A stretch of 64,000 bases of DNA, taken from an uncultured Sutterella sp. (GTDB lineage Bacteria; Pseudomonadota; Gammaproteobacteria; Burkholderiales; Burkholderiaceae_F). The notes under the pieces are model-generated. The model was given only the letters and a program-made list of their open reading frames with translations. It did no database searches and had not been told where the DNA came from. Position numbers and translations under genes: made by a program. Shown piece by piece: positions 9,567 to 18,557 of the stretch (position 1 is the stretch's first letter; each line of letters opens with the position of its first letter). The stretch spans positions 62,001 to 126,000 of the forward strand of contig CAJMKD010000001.1 of assembly GCA_905213905.1 (NCBI GenBank), given 5' to 3'.

Positions 9567-9668
9567 CCTTCTTTTCTCCGTTGTTCGTCGTCCTGACTTT
9601 CGCCTACGAAGGCTCGGGCCAGCCAACCGTCTGCGACGACTGCGCCTTCTTCTGCTGTTGATATCAGA

Positions 9669-9696
9669 AGTATATCTAGTTCATCGGATAGGCCAA
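9669..9696 (-). promoter_or_regulatory. Promoter candidate for the small membrane protein
   Basis: TTGGCC (9691-9696) and TATACT (9669-9674) are separated by 16 bp on the minus strand, about 100 bp upstream of the start codon. Confidence 0.45.
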
Positions 9697-10063
9697 CCGT
9701 TTGACATCAACTCGATTTTTATGCCTATCTAATTGAATTTTGTAGAAATTTCTATTTTCTCAGCCAACCTTTCCGTAAAATTTGCTTGCTATTTATCAGC
9801 CGTTGGGTCTGCTCTCTTTTGCAGGACGCCGATTTAGGCATGAACCCATTCTCCGTTTTCAGTAATATATGGCCTCTTTTTGGCAATCGCCTTTCTTTTT
9901 TATTGTTTTCAAAAGTGAAGAGAAGCGATTTGCTAGACTTCGTAATTTCATTTGGCCGTGCCGAATGCTTCTGGAGAAAACAGGCGGCACTCCTAACGAC
10001 CAGGCGGCAAACGACTCCGAGGGCCCTGTCGATTTCGTTGCCGCTCAGCAGAGAACACCAAGA
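9697..10063 (+). other. AT-rich upstream region of folE2, no gene seen
   Basis: About 370 bp with no convincing coding sequence. Open frames on both strands here are low-complexity and lack ribosome sites. A TTGACA at about 9710 could start a long folE2 leader, but its -10 box would be 19 bp away. The folE2 frame itself stays open back to 9869. Confidence 0.5.
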
Positions 10064-10861
10064 ATGGAAGCTGACCAAAAGAATATTCTTCCGGACGTTC
10101 AGTCTACGCAGGACGGCCGCAACATTGCCATCGACCGCGTTGGCGTTCGCGGCGTTTCACTGCCGATAGTCATTGAGGGCAAGAACGGCCCGCAACACAC
10201 TGTGGCAACGCTCACCATGACGGTGGCGCTCCCGGCCGATCAGAAAGGCACGCACATGTCGCGCTTCATTGCGCTCATGGACGAAGTCAAGGAACCCTTC
10301 AGCGAGGCAGTCATGCGTCGTCTTATCGCTGAAATGCTTGACCGCCTGCACGCTGTTTCCGGCACGATCGACATTTCCTTCCCGTTTTTTGTGCGCAAAA
10401 TTGCTCCTGTGAGCAAGCTTGAGAGTCTCATGAACTATCAGGGGCGCTGGGTCGCCAACTGCGACAACGGCAGAACCGTCGTCCGCCAGGAAACCGTTGT
10501 GCCTGTTACAAGCCTTTGCCCGTGCTCGAAGGAAATTTCCCGCTACGGAGCGCATAATCAACGCTCGCATCTGACGACTTCTCTGGTTTTGGCTGCGCCA
10601 ATGCTGCTTGAGGACCAGGTTCGCATCAGCGAAGCTTCCGCAAGCTGCCAGCTTTGGTCGCGGCTGAAGCGCTCCGACGAGAAATTCGTTACCGAATACG
10701 CATACGATCACCCGAAGTTCGTCGAAGATTTAGTGCGTGACATTGCAAAGCTTCTCAACGAAGACGACCGCGTTCTTTCTTATCGCGTCGAGGCAGAGAA
10801 CTTCGAATCGATTCACAATCATTCGGCGTACGCCTACATTGAAAGCGAAAAGTCCGCCTAA
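10064..10861 (+). CDS. folE2: GTP cyclohydrolase I, FolE2 type
   Basis: FolE2 converts GTP to dihydroneopterin triphosphate, the first step of folate synthesis, and belongs to the COG1469 family that can work without zinc. The key active-site segment VTSLCPCSKEIS with the catalytic cysteine is present, as are the N-terminal DVQSTQDGRNIAIDRVGV and the C-terminal NFESIHNHSAYA. I choose the ATG at 10064, which gives 265 residues, the family length; ATG at 9965 is possible and neither has a good ribosome site. A strong terminator follows. Confidence 0.93.
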   Translation: MEADQKNILPDVQSTQDGRNIAIDRVGVRGVSLPIVIEGKNGPQHTVATLTMTVALPADQKGTHMSRFIALMDEVKEPFSEAVMRRLIAEMLDRLHAVSGTIDISFPFFVRKIAPVSKLESLMNYQGRWVANCDNGRTVVRQETVVPVTSLCPCSKEISRYGAHNQRSHLTTSLVLAAPMLLEDQVRISEASASCQLWSRLKRSDEKFVTEYAYDHPKFVEDLVRDIAKLLNEDDRVLSYRVEAENFESIHNHSAYAYIESEKSA

Positions 10862-10906
10862 TACGACGACTTCACTTGGCCGTCGGCTCCTGCCGCTGGC
10901 TCGATG

Positions 10907-10948
10907 CGGCCCGTTAACGCCCCGAACGGCGAACGGGCCGTAATTTTT
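10907..10948 (+). terminator. Intrinsic terminator after folE2
   Basis: CGGCCCGTT (10907-10915) pairs with AACGGGCCG (10932-10940), with an inner CGCC/GGCG stem, followed by TAATTTTT. Confidence 0.85.
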
Positions 10949-11035
10949 GATTTCATTTGCGCCTCGCTCGCGATCCCCGTTCTGCAAGGGGCTCGATACA
11001 CTACGAGAGCTAAAAAACTTTTACCTTTTCCCGAT

Positions 11036-12799
11036 ATGCTCGCTCAACAGAAAGAAGCTCTGAAGGCACTCTTTGCGAAAGCCTTCCAATCGCTCGACAT
11101 CACCGACGCGGAAGTCGTCCTCGAGCGTCCGAAAGATCCTGCGCATGGCGATATCGCCTGCACGAGTGCGCTGCAACTTGCACGACGCCTGAAGAAGAAT
11201 CCCCGCGCGATCGGCGAAAGCGTCGCTGCGGCGCTTCGTGCAGACCCCGATGCAAACGGCTTGATCGAGAGCGTCGAAGTTGCGGGGCCGGGCTTTATCA
11301 ACATTCGCTTCGCTCAGAATGCCAAAACTGAGATCATTCGCCACGTGCTGCGCGAAGGCGATCGTTTTGGCCGCAGCGACGCACATAAGGGCGAGTCTGT
11401 CCTGCTCGAATACGTTTCCGCCAACCCGACCGGTCCGCTGCATCTCGGACATGCGCGTCAAGGCGCTCTCGGCGACGTGTTAGCAAATCTGCTTGCCTCT
11501 CAAGGCTGGACGGTTTCCCGCGAGTTCTACTACAACGATGCAGGCGTGCAGATCGGCAATCTAGCCAAGTCCGTTCAACTGCGCTGCCGCGAGCTGCTCG
11601 GCGAATCGATCGAGCTGCCCGACAATGCTTATCACGGCGAATACATCATCGCCATCGCCAAGGACTATCTCGCCAAAAAAACCGTTCTTGCGCACTCGGG
11701 CGAAGCAATTGAATCCAATGGCGACTGGAACGACATCGAATGCATCCGCCGCTATGCGGTTGCTTACCTGCGCAACGAACAGGATGATGATCTCAATGCG
11801 CTCGGCGTTCACTTTGATAATTTCTTCCTCGAGTCCTCTCTCTACGCAAGCGGCGCGCTGAAGAAAGCCGTTGACGCCATGATTGCCTCCGGGAAAACCT
11901 ATGAGGCCGATAATGCGCTTTGGCTGCGGACGACCAGCTTCGAGGATCTCGGCAACGGGCTCAAGGACGACAAGGATCGCGTCATGCGCAAAGCCGACGG
12001 CACTTATACCTATTTCGTGCCCGACGTCGCCTACCATCTCAACAAGTTTGGCCGCGGCTACACCAAAGCGGTCAACATTCAGGGCACGGACCATCACGGC
12101 ACGATTGCACGCGTTCGCGCAGGCCTTCAGGCCGCAGGCGCTGTGCTGGGGCTCGATATTCCGAAGTGCTTCCCCGAATACATCCTTCACAAGATGCTGT
12201 CGGTCGTCATGAACGGCGAACCTGTCAAAATGAGCAAACGCAGCGGCAATTATGTAACGCTGCGCGATCTCGTCGACTGGGCTGGCCGAGACGCTGCACG
12301 GTACTTCCTCGTCGCCCGCAAGGCTGACGCCGAATTCGTCTTTGACGTTAACCTCGCGCGCGAGAAGAGCGATGAAAACCCGGTCTACTACCTGCAGTAC
12401 GCGCACGCACGCATTTGCTCCGTTTTCGCAAACGCCGAAGAAAAGGGCTTCGATGTGCCATCACAATCCGCGCTTGAAGCCGCCTCGCTTGCAACGCTTT
12501 CCAGCGAAGCTGCTGAAAAGCTTGTCAGTGCCATTGCCGAGTTCCCCAGCACGCTCGCGCTGGCTGCCCGAGATCATGCACCGCACCTTCTTTGCTACTA
12601 TCTCAAGAATTTGGCGGCAGCCGTTCATGCTTTCTACAACGCGGAGCGCGTGCTTGTTGACGACAATGAAAAGCGCGTGGATCGTCTCGCGCTTCTCGCT
12701 GCCGCCCGTCAGGTGCTTCGCAATGGTCTGTCGCTGCTCGGAATCAGTGCGCCCGAATTCATGACGCGCAAGGAAGAGGACGAGACCAGCGCACAGTAA
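11036..12799 (+). CDS. argS: Arginyl-tRNA synthetase
   Basis: This class I synthetase charges tRNA-Arg. The start at 11036 (MLAQQKEALKALFAKAF) gives 587 residues. The N-terminal Add-1 domain is followed by the HIGH motif in NPTGPLHLGHARQGALGD (about residue 130), the KMSK-like PVKMSKRSGNYVTLRDL (about residue 400), and the C-terminal DALR anticodon-binding domain that begins near VYYLQYAHARI. The frame is open 44 codons upstream, but that stretch includes the folE2 terminator. The gene is followed 34 bp later by a SPOR-domain gene. Confidence 0.96.
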   Translation: MLAQQKEALKALFAKAFQSLDITDAEVVLERPKDPAHGDIACTSALQLARRLKKNPRAIGESVAAALRADPDANGLIESVEVAGPGFINIRFAQNAKTEIIRHVLREGDRFGRSDAHKGESVLLEYVSANPTGPLHLGHARQGALGDVLANLLASQGWTVSREFYYNDAGVQIGNLAKSVQLRCRELLGESIELPDNAYHGEYIIAIAKDYLAKKTVLAHSGEAIESNGDWNDIECIRRYAVAYLRNEQDDDLNALGVHFDNFFLESSLYASGALKKAVDAMIASGKTYEADNALWLRTTSFEDLGNGLKDDKDRVMRKADGTYTYFVPDVAYHLNKFGRGYTKAVNIQGTDHHGTIARVRAGLQAAGAVLGLDIPKCFPEYILHKMLSVVMNGEPVKMSKRSGNYVTLRDLVDWAGRDAARYFLVARKADAEFVFDVNLAREKSDENPVYYLQYAHARICSVFANAEEKGFDVPSQSALEAASLATLSSEAAEKLVSAIAEFPSTLALAARDHAPHLLCYYLKNLAAAVHAFYNAERVLVDDNEKRVDRLALLAAARQVLRNGLSLLGISAPEFMTRKEEDETSAQ

Positions 12800-12833
12800 T
12801 GCGCTCTGATTTCTCTCTGTAGGAGAAGCCAAC

Positions 12834-13409
12834 GTGGCTAAAAGCGGTTTTGCTACCGGCTTCGCCGGTTTTCTGATCGGCGTCGTTACAGGACTGGGCA
12901 TTGCAGCAGCGGCTGCCGTATTCATCACGAAAAGCCCCGTTCCCTTCGTCGACAAAGTTGACAAAGTTACAGCGGATGTCGATCCAGCACAAAAGCTCGC
13001 CGGCAGCGTCGACCCCAATGCTCGACTCAATCAAATGGGCGAATCTCAAAGTGCGCAATCCGAAGCCGCTGAAGCCACAGGAGGCGTCAAGACCGTACGC
13101 GTCGCCAGCGACGGCAACAGCGCCGACGGTGATGCGCAGCCTCGTCGAGATGCTGCGGGCAAAGCAGTCGAACCCGGCCACGTCACCCCCGTCACTTACT
13201 GGGTCCAAGTAGCTGCTTTCGCCAAAAAGGCGGATGCAGAGACTAGTGCAGCGGGCCTAGCCATGATGGGCATCGGCGCCCAGGTCACGCAGGCAGGCGC
13301 ATTCTGGCGCGTTCGCGTTGGTCCTTTTGACGACCGCGCTGCCGCGCAGGAAGCGCTCGAAAGCCTTGCCGATCAGGGCCATAAGCCCGTCATAACTGAA
13401 CAGAAATAA
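12834..13409 (+). CDS. SPOR-domain membrane protein (FtsN-like)
   Basis: A 191-residue bitopic inner-membrane protein. One N-terminal membrane helix (about residues 8-31) is followed by a low-complexity periplasmic linker and a C-terminal SPOR domain (about residues 120-190, YWVQVAAFAKKADAETSAAG and WRVRVGPFDDRAAAQEALE). SPOR domains bind denuded glycan strands at the septum, and FtsN and DedD have this design. The start is GTG at 12834 with AGGAG 8 nt upstream. The argS-SPOR-dsbA order is common in Burkholderiales as I recall it. Confidence 0.85.
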   Translation: MAKSGFATGFAGFLIGVVTGLGIAAAAAVFITKSPVPFVDKVDKVTADVDPAQKLAGSVDPNARLNQMGESQSAQSEAAEATGGVKTVRVASDGNSADGDAQPRRDAAGKAVEPGHVTPVTYWVQVAAFAKKADAETSAAGLAMMGIGAQVTQAGAFWRVRVGPFDDRAAAQEALESLADQGHKPVITEQK

Positions 13410-13418
13410 TTCTTCAGC

Positions 13419-13451
13419 AAGTCTGCCGACGCCTTTGCCGGCAGACTTTTT
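13419..13451 (+). terminator. Intrinsic terminator after the SPOR gene
   Basis: AAGTCTGCCG (13419-13428) pairs with CGGCAGACTT (13439-13448), followed by TTT. It ends 28 bp before the dsbA start. Confidence 0.8.
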
Positions 13452-13478
13452 GCCAAGTATGTGAAAGGAGTTTTCAAA

Positions 13479-14120
13479 TTGTTTACTCGACGCCAACTTC
13501 TTGCCGCAGCAGCGCTTTCTCCGCTCGCCGGTCTGGTTCATGCCGCCCCGAAGTTCGAAGCCGGCAAGCATTATTTGACGGTTTATCCGCCCGCACCCAC
13601 GCCGAGCGACAAGATTGAAGTCGTGCTCTTCTTCGCCTACACCTGCCCGCATTGCCTGCAATTTGATCCGATCTTCAAAAATTGGCTAAAGACAACGCCG
13701 GCCGATGTTTCCGTCCGCATTTGCGCCGTCGCCTGGCAAGCAAAGCTTCTGCCCTTCACGCAGACCTATTATGCGCTTGAAGCAATGGGCCTCCTGGACA
13801 AAGTCTCGATGCCCTTCTTTGAAAGCGTGGTCTACCAAGAACGCCCCTACGACTTTAATGATCCGACGAAGGATATTCTCGATTTCATGAAGACCCAGGG
13901 CGTCGACGTGGCCAAGTTTGAAAAGACGCTTCGCTCTTTTGGCGTCATGAACAAGTCCCGCGTAGCCACCCAGACTTGGCAGGCCTATCAGATCGACAGC
14001 ACGCCGATGATCGGCGTGGGCGGCATCTACAGCACCGGACCGCATCTTGTCGGCTCCCGCGAAGAAACGCCTGCCTGCATCGACTTCCTGATCGAAGAAG
14101 TCCGCAAGACGCGCCGCTGA
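13479..14120 (+). CDS. dsbA: Thiol:disulfide interchange protein DsbA
   Basis: DsbA introduces disulfide bonds into periplasmic proteins. The thioredoxin fold carries the CPHC active site in FFAYTCPHCLQFDPIFKNW, and the cis-proline loop appears as STPMIGVGG. I prefer the TTG start at 13479, because AAAGGAG lies exactly 8 nt before it; a GTG at 13461 would overlap that site. The mature start is after GLVHA. The signal reads TRRQLL before the hydrophobic stretch, so a Tat-type twin arginine is possible, though Sec/SRP export is usual for DsbA. Length 213 residues. Confidence 0.92.
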   Translation: MFTRRQLLAAAALSPLAGLVHAAPKFEAGKHYLTVYPPAPTPSDKIEVVLFFAYTCPHCLQFDPIFKNWLKTTPADVSVRICAVAWQAKLLPFTQTYYALEAMGLLDKVSMPFFESVVYQERPYDFNDPTKDILDFMKTQGVDVAKFEKTLRSFGVMNKSRVATQTWQAYQIDSTPMIGVGGIYSTGPHLVGSREETPACIDFLIEEVRKTRR

Positions 14121-14169
14121 GCTTCAGCTTCTCCATTTCGCAACCGATCTTCCTAAGGACGTTATCGTC

Positions 14170-14952
14170 GTGCTCAATGTTTTCATCACCGGCGCTTCGA
14201 GCGGCATCGGCGCCGCACTCGCTCGTCAATACGCTGCTGGCGGCGCGACGGTAGGACTCGTCGCCAGAAATGCTGAAAAGCTTCAGGCGGTTGTCGAATC
14301 CCTACCCGGCGACCCGAAGAGGCACTTTGCTTTCCCTGCCGACGTAACAAAGCGGGAGGAGATTTTTGAAGCCGCGGCTCGCTTTGAAAAATTTTCCGGC
14401 GGCGCCACGCTTGTCATAGCCAATGCGGGCATGTCGCACGGCGTGAAAACTGAGTTCCTCGAAGATCTGGACGTTCTTGAGGCGGTTTACCGACTGAATG
14501 TCTTTGCAATGGCATATACGTTTCACGCCTTCATCGGCCCGATGAAGGCGCGCGGCGGCGGACGGCTTGTCGGCATCGGCTCGGTTGCGGGCATCCGAGG
14601 ACTTCCTGGTTCGGAGGCCTATTGCGCGAGCAAATCCGCAGTCATCACATATTGTGAAAGCCTGCGAGTCGAAATGCAGAAGTACGGCATTGGCGTTACG
14701 ACTCTTTGCCCAGGCTTTGTCCGTACGCCGCTTACGGCGCAGAACCCCTACAAAATGCCGTTCATTCTGGAGCCCGAAGAGTTTGCCTCTCAGGCAATCG
14801 ATGCCATCCGAAAGGGCAAAAGCTACGCGGTGATTCCTTGGCAGATGGGACTCCTAGCCAAGATTCTCCGTGTGCTACCCAATCCGCTTTTTGACCGAAT
14901 CCTCGCGCATCGTAAGCAAAAGCCGCGCGTCTCATCAACAACAAAGCTCTGA
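14170..14952 (+). CDS. Short-chain dehydrogenase/reductase
   Basis: This 260-residue NAD(P)-dependent oxidoreductase has the classical SDR motifs: TGASSGIG for cofactor binding at residues 7-14, NAG at about residue 90, a catalytic Ser in GSVAG, and YCASK as the YxxxK site. The C-terminal region KSYAVIPWQMGLLAKILRVLPN resembles the membrane-associated subgroup. The substrate cannot be told from sequence. GTG start at 14170 follows dsbA by 49 bp with AAGGAC upstream, so the two may be co-transcribed. Confidence 0.9.
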   Translation: MLNVFITGASSGIGAALARQYAAGGATVGLVARNAEKLQAVVESLPGDPKRHFAFPADVTKREEIFEAAARFEKFSGGATLVIANAGMSHGVKTEFLEDLDVLEAVYRLNVFAMAYTFHAFIGPMKARGGGRLVGIGSVAGIRGLPGSEAYCASKSAVITYCESLRVEMQKYGIGVTTLCPGFVRTPLTAQNPYKMPFILEPEEFASQAIDAIRKGKSYAVIPWQMGLLAKILRVLPNPLFDRILAHRKQKPRVSSTTKL

Positions 14953-14965
14953 ATCTTATAAAAGT

Positions 14966-14995
14966 AAAAAGCCGCACGATGACTGCGGCTTTTTA
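14966..14995. terminator. Bidirectional terminator between the SDR gene and recQ
   Basis: AAAAAGCCGCA and TGCGGCTTTTT form an 11-bp stem with U-tract potential on both strands. It closes the dsbA/SDR unit and the convergent recQ; its end overlaps the recQ stop codon. Confidence 0.85.
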
Positions 14996-16813
14996 AATCT
15001 CTGCACGGATAATTTCAATGATTTCGTTGCCGTAGCGCTCTAGCTTCTTGCGGCCGACTCCCGAAATGCAATCCATTTGCTCAAGTGATGTCGGCTTGAT
15101 CTGAGCAATGGCCGCCAGCGTTTTATCCGGGAAGATAAGATAGGGCGGCTTGCCCAGACGCTTAGCGGTATCCAGCCGCCAGCTTCTGAGCGACTCGAAA
15201 ATACGTTTCTCATGAGAGGAAAGCTCGTGTACAGCAGAATTCGTTGAACGGTTTTTGCGTGTGCTGGCTTTCTCAACAAGTGACTTACGTATATAGATCT
15301 GAATATCCCCACGCAATAAATCGTTTGCGCTTGACCCCAACCGCAACGTGTTGCGATGCAGTGCATCCACCCAGATTACATGCCGTGCAATAAGTTGCCG
15401 TAAAATCGCGCGCCATTGCGCATCGGCCAGATCTTGGCCTATCCCGTATGTAGAAAGCTCGTTGTGGCCGCGCGAACGGATTCGTTCGTTGTCTTTGCCC
15501 TGAAGAATGTCAATGATGTGCTGAGCGCCGAAACTGACGCCGCTTTTTTGCTGTGCGCGGTAAATGCAGGAAACGAGCTTTTTGGCGGGCAACGTCGCAT
15601 CCCAGAGTTCCGGAGGATTGACGCAGTTGTCGCAATGTCCGCACGGCTGAGAGGCTTCGCCGAAATACGCAAGCAGCCGCACCCGACGGCAATCGGGCGC
15701 TTCAGCAAGACCGAGCATAGCATCGAGCTTTTGCGTTGCTAGCTGCTTGTGAAGTTCGTCAGCGTCGCTTTGCTCGATGAAGTAGCGCTGATTGACTATA
15801 TCGGTGAGACCGTAGGCCATCCACGCATCTGCGGGAAGACCGTCGCGCCCCGCACGACCTGTTTCCTGGAAGTACCCTTCAATCGACTTCGGCATATCGA
15901 CATGCGCAACGAAGCGTACGTTGGGCTTGTCGATGCCCATCCCGAATGCAATAGTTGCAACAACAACAATGTCATCCTCGCGCTGGAAGAGCGCCAGACG
16001 CTCAGCACGCTCCTGTGCAGTAAGTCCTGCGTGGTAATAAAGTGCTTTGACCCCGTTTGCCGCTAAATACGCAGCAATCTCTTCGCAAGTCCGCCGTGCA
16101 ATGCAATACACAATGCCGCAGTCGCGCGGATGTTCGTTGCGAATGAAGGCAAGAAGTTGCTCGCGTACGCGGCGTTTGTCAACGATGCGATAGAAGATGT
16201 TCGGTCGATCGAAGCTCGCGATGAATTCCTTTGGGTGGCGTAGCAGCTTCTCGACAATTTCCTCCCGCGTTCTTGGGTCGGCGGTAGCCGTCAGCGCTAT
16301 GCGCGGCACCTCCGGCCAACGTTCGCGGAGGATGGAAAGCGCTCCGTATTCTGGACGAAAATCATGTCCCCAGATGCTGACGCAATGCGCCTCGTCAATA
16401 GCAAATAGCGAGAGCGTGAGCGTGTCGAGAAAGTCAAGCATCGAGGGCATCAACAGCCGCTCGGGCGCAACATAAAGCAGGTCCAGCTCTCCTCGTCGCA
16501 ACGCACTGCGTACGCGTCCAGCGGCCTCAGGCGTCTGCGTTGAATTGAGAAACGCTGCGCGCACGCCAACCTCTTCAAGCGCATCAACTTGGTCCTGCAT
16601 GAGCGCAATAAGTGGCGAAACCACTATGGCGACACCATCGCGAAGAAGGGCGGGTATTTGATAGCAAAGACTCTTCCCGCCGCCTGTCGGCATCAAGACC
16701 AACGCATCGCCGCCCGCCACAACTTCGCGGACCACATCTTCCTGAAGTCCCCTGAAATCGTCATAGCCGAAGACCTGCTTGAGAGCGGCTTTAGGGGTTT
16801 CGAAGCGGCGCAT
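14993..16813 (-). CDS. recQ: ATP-dependent DNA helicase RecQ
   Basis: RecQ unwinds DNA 3'-5' in recombination and fork repair. The 606 residues contain Walker A (MPTGGGKSLCYQIPAL), the DEAH box (FAIDEAHCVSIWGHDFRPEY), motif VI (GYFQETGRAGRDG), the RQC zinc site (CRRVRLLAYFG then CGHCDNC) and a C-terminal HRDC domain (about residues 525-606). Domain order and length match E. coli RecQ. It is a stand-alone gene with a start at 16811-16813. Confidence 0.97.
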   Translation of the reverse strand: MRRFETPKAALKQVFGYDDFRGLQEDVVREVVAGGDALVLMPTGGGKSLCYQIPALLRDGVAIVVSPLIALMQDQVDALEEVGVRAAFLNSTQTPEAAGRVRSALRRGELDLLYVAPERLLMPSMLDFLDTLTLSLFAIDEAHCVSIWGHDFRPEYGALSILRERWPEVPRIALTATADPRTREEIVEKLLRHPKEFIASFDRPNIFYRIVDKRRVREQLLAFIRNEHPRDCGIVYCIARRTCEEIAAYLAANGVKALYYHAGLTAQERAERLALFQREDDIVVVATIAFGMGIDKPNVRFVAHVDMPKSIEGYFQETGRAGRDGLPADAWMAYGLTDIVNQRYFIEQSDADELHKQLATQKLDAMLGLAEAPDCRRVRLLAYFGEASQPCGHCDNCVNPPELWDATLPAKKLVSCIYRAQQKSGVSFGAQHIIDILQGKDNERIRSRGHNELSTYGIGQDLADAQWRAILRQLIARHVIWVDALHRNTLRLGSSANDLLRGDIQIYIRKSLVEKASTRKNRSTNSAVHELSSHEKRIFESLRSWRLDTAKRLGKPPYLIFPDKTLAAIAQIKPTSLEQMDCISGVGRKKLERYGNEIIEIIRAEI

Positions 16814-16928
16814 GGCAAATGAACACTAAACAATCGCGAAAGAAATCATTGCTTACGGCGGCATTCCCGCCGAAACTAGTCATTTTATCAATCGCCGACC
16901 AACCGCTTCTCTCACTTAAAGAGATTGA

Positions 16929-16967
16929 TAAAAAAACCAACGCACTCAACCAAACGGTCAAGTGCGT
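16929..16967 (-). terminator. Intrinsic terminator after sstT
   Basis: On the minus strand ACGCACT pairs with AGTGCGT around a 14-nt loop, followed by TGGTTTTTTT. Confidence 0.75.
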
Positions 16968-16988
16968 CGAACAGAAGGACGGTCCGAA

Positions 16989-18221
16989 TCAAAGGTTTTG
17001 TTCAGCCCTGAGACGTTCTGCACGTTTGCAAGCCGCAATCGTAAAGAGCGCGTCTGACGAGGAATTAAGCGCCGTTTCGCACGAATCCTGGAGCACGCCG
17101 ATGATGAAGCCGACGGCGACAACCTGCATGGCCGTATTTTGATCGATGCCGAAAAGACCGCACGCCAGCGGAATCAGCATCAGCGATCCGCCCGGTACGC
17201 CCGAAGCCCCCGCAGCGCAAAGCGCCGCTACAAACGAAAGAAATACGGCAGTAGGCACATCAATGGTGATCCCGAGCGAATGAGCCGCTGAAAGCGTAAG
17301 CACCGTAATTGTGATTGCCGCACCGCCCATGTTGACCGTAGCTCCGACAGGAATCGACACCGAATAGGTTGACTCTGGAAGCTTGAGTCGACGGCAAATT
17401 TCCAAATTAACCGGAATATTGGCTGCAGACGAGCGCGTAAAGAAGGCGGAAACGCCCGACTCGCGCAACGTCATGAGCGTATAGGGATACGGGTTGGAAC
17501 GAATGCAGAACCAAACAAGAAGCGGATTGAATACAAGCGCAACGAAGAACATCGTGCCCAGGAGGACAACGAGAAGCTCTGCGTAGCCGGCCATAGCCTC
17601 AAGTCCGGTCGTCGCAAGCGTTGACGCGATGAGGCCAAAAATGCCGACAGGGGCAAATCGAATGACCAGACGAACAATGAACTCCACGCCTTTGGCGGCG
17701 TCAAGAAGCACTTCACGCGTTGCGGGCGCAGCCTTGCGCATCACGAGCCCCATGGCGATCGCCCATGCCAAGATGCTGATGTAATTGCCCTTGGCGATGG
17801 CATTGACAGGATTATCCACCACTTGAAGAATCAGGTTCTCAAGCACTTCCAGAATGCCGCCCGGCGCCGTTGCCGCCTGATCTGAAACAGCCAGCGTGAT
17901 CGAAACCGGCCAGATGAAGCTCACAATGACCGCTGTCACAGCTGCCCCGAACGTACCGAGGAAATAAAGAACAATGATCGGCCGGATGTGCATATCGCCG
18001 CTCACGTTCTGGTTGGCGATGGAACTCATCACGAGCACAAAGACCAGTATTGGCGCAACACCCTTTAAAGCGCTTACAAAGACAGTGCCTAAGAAGCCAA
18101 GATCTTTGGATGCGCTCGGAAAAACGAGCCCGACAATCGCACCCAAAATAAGTCCGACAAGAATCTGCTTGACCAGCGACGCCTGCAGAAACGGCATCGC
18201 AAACTTGAATACCCGATTCAT
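16989..18221 (-). CDS. sstT: Serine/threonine:Na+ symporter SstT
   Basis: SstT takes up serine and threonine with sodium and belongs to the dicarboxylate/amino acid:cation symporter family. The 410-residue protein (start at 18219-18221, MNRVFKFAMPFLQ, with GGAG upstream) has about eight membrane segments. The family hairpin region FFTRSSAANIPVNLEICRRL and the SIPVGATVNMGGAAI motif match SstT rather than GltP or DctA. Serine uptake would feed pyruvate to the 2-oxoacid oxidoreductase encoded at 27.9-32.4 kb. The upstream gap holds an inverted repeat that may be an operator. Confidence 0.94.
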   Translation of the reverse strand: MNRVFKFAMPFLQASLVKQILVGLILGAIVGLVFPSASKDLGFLGTVFVSALKGVAPILVFVLVMSSIANQNVSGDMHIRPIIVLYFLGTFGAAVTAVIVSFIWPVSITLAVSDQAATAPGGILEVLENLILQVVDNPVNAIAKGNYISILAWAIAMGLVMRKAAPATREVLLDAAKGVEFIVRLVIRFAPVGIFGLIASTLATTGLEAMAGYAELLVVLLGTMFFVALVFNPLLVWFCIRSNPYPYTLMTLRESGVSAFFTRSSAANIPVNLEICRRLKLPESTYSVSIPVGATVNMGGAAITITVLTLSAAHSLGITIDVPTAVFLSFVAALCAAGASGVPGGSLMLIPLACGLFGIDQNTAMQVVAVGFIIGVLQDSCETALNSSSDALFTIAACKRAERLRAEQNL

Positions 18222-18557
18222 TCTGTTGTTCTCCGAGGAGGCTGAAATCAAGGATGAGAACCCCTGACTCGCTTTCGAACGCTTCCGAGCTGGTTCGAAT
18301 TTGTAATTATTCGCTCACACTAGCAATGCAAGGCTAGAACATGCGCTGAGAAAAGCACTAATTTTTCGTCGCCCGAACGAAAACATCCGATTCTTGACGA
18401 GACTCAAGCTTGCTAGGTTGCTGCGGTGCAGAGCAAATCGCCCCAACCTTCAAAAACACCTGACCCAATAGCTACAGGTGTTCACGGCCTTAAGCGGCTA
18501 ATATTGCTTGCGTTGCCAGCGCATCAGCGCACGCCTTTACGTCATCAGCGCCAACAC
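18222..18557. other. Divergent promoter region between sstT and the MFS gene
   Basis: 336 bp with no gene. It contains a perfect 7-bp inverted repeat TTCGAAC-N12-GTTCGAA at 18274-18299. A minus-strand promoter-like pair (TTGCAT, 16 bp, TAATTA) lies just upstream, so the repeat would be near the sstT transcription start. The MFS frame stays open from 18426, but that part lacks protein character. Confidence 0.5.

Noticed and set aside
9786..10169. 127-codon plus-strand frame upstream of folE2
   Set aside because: No ribosome site, low-complexity sequence, and it overlaps the folE2 start in another frame.
11561..12406. 281-codon minus-strand frame inside argS
   Set aside because: Antisense to the ArgS catalytic domain, with no start context.
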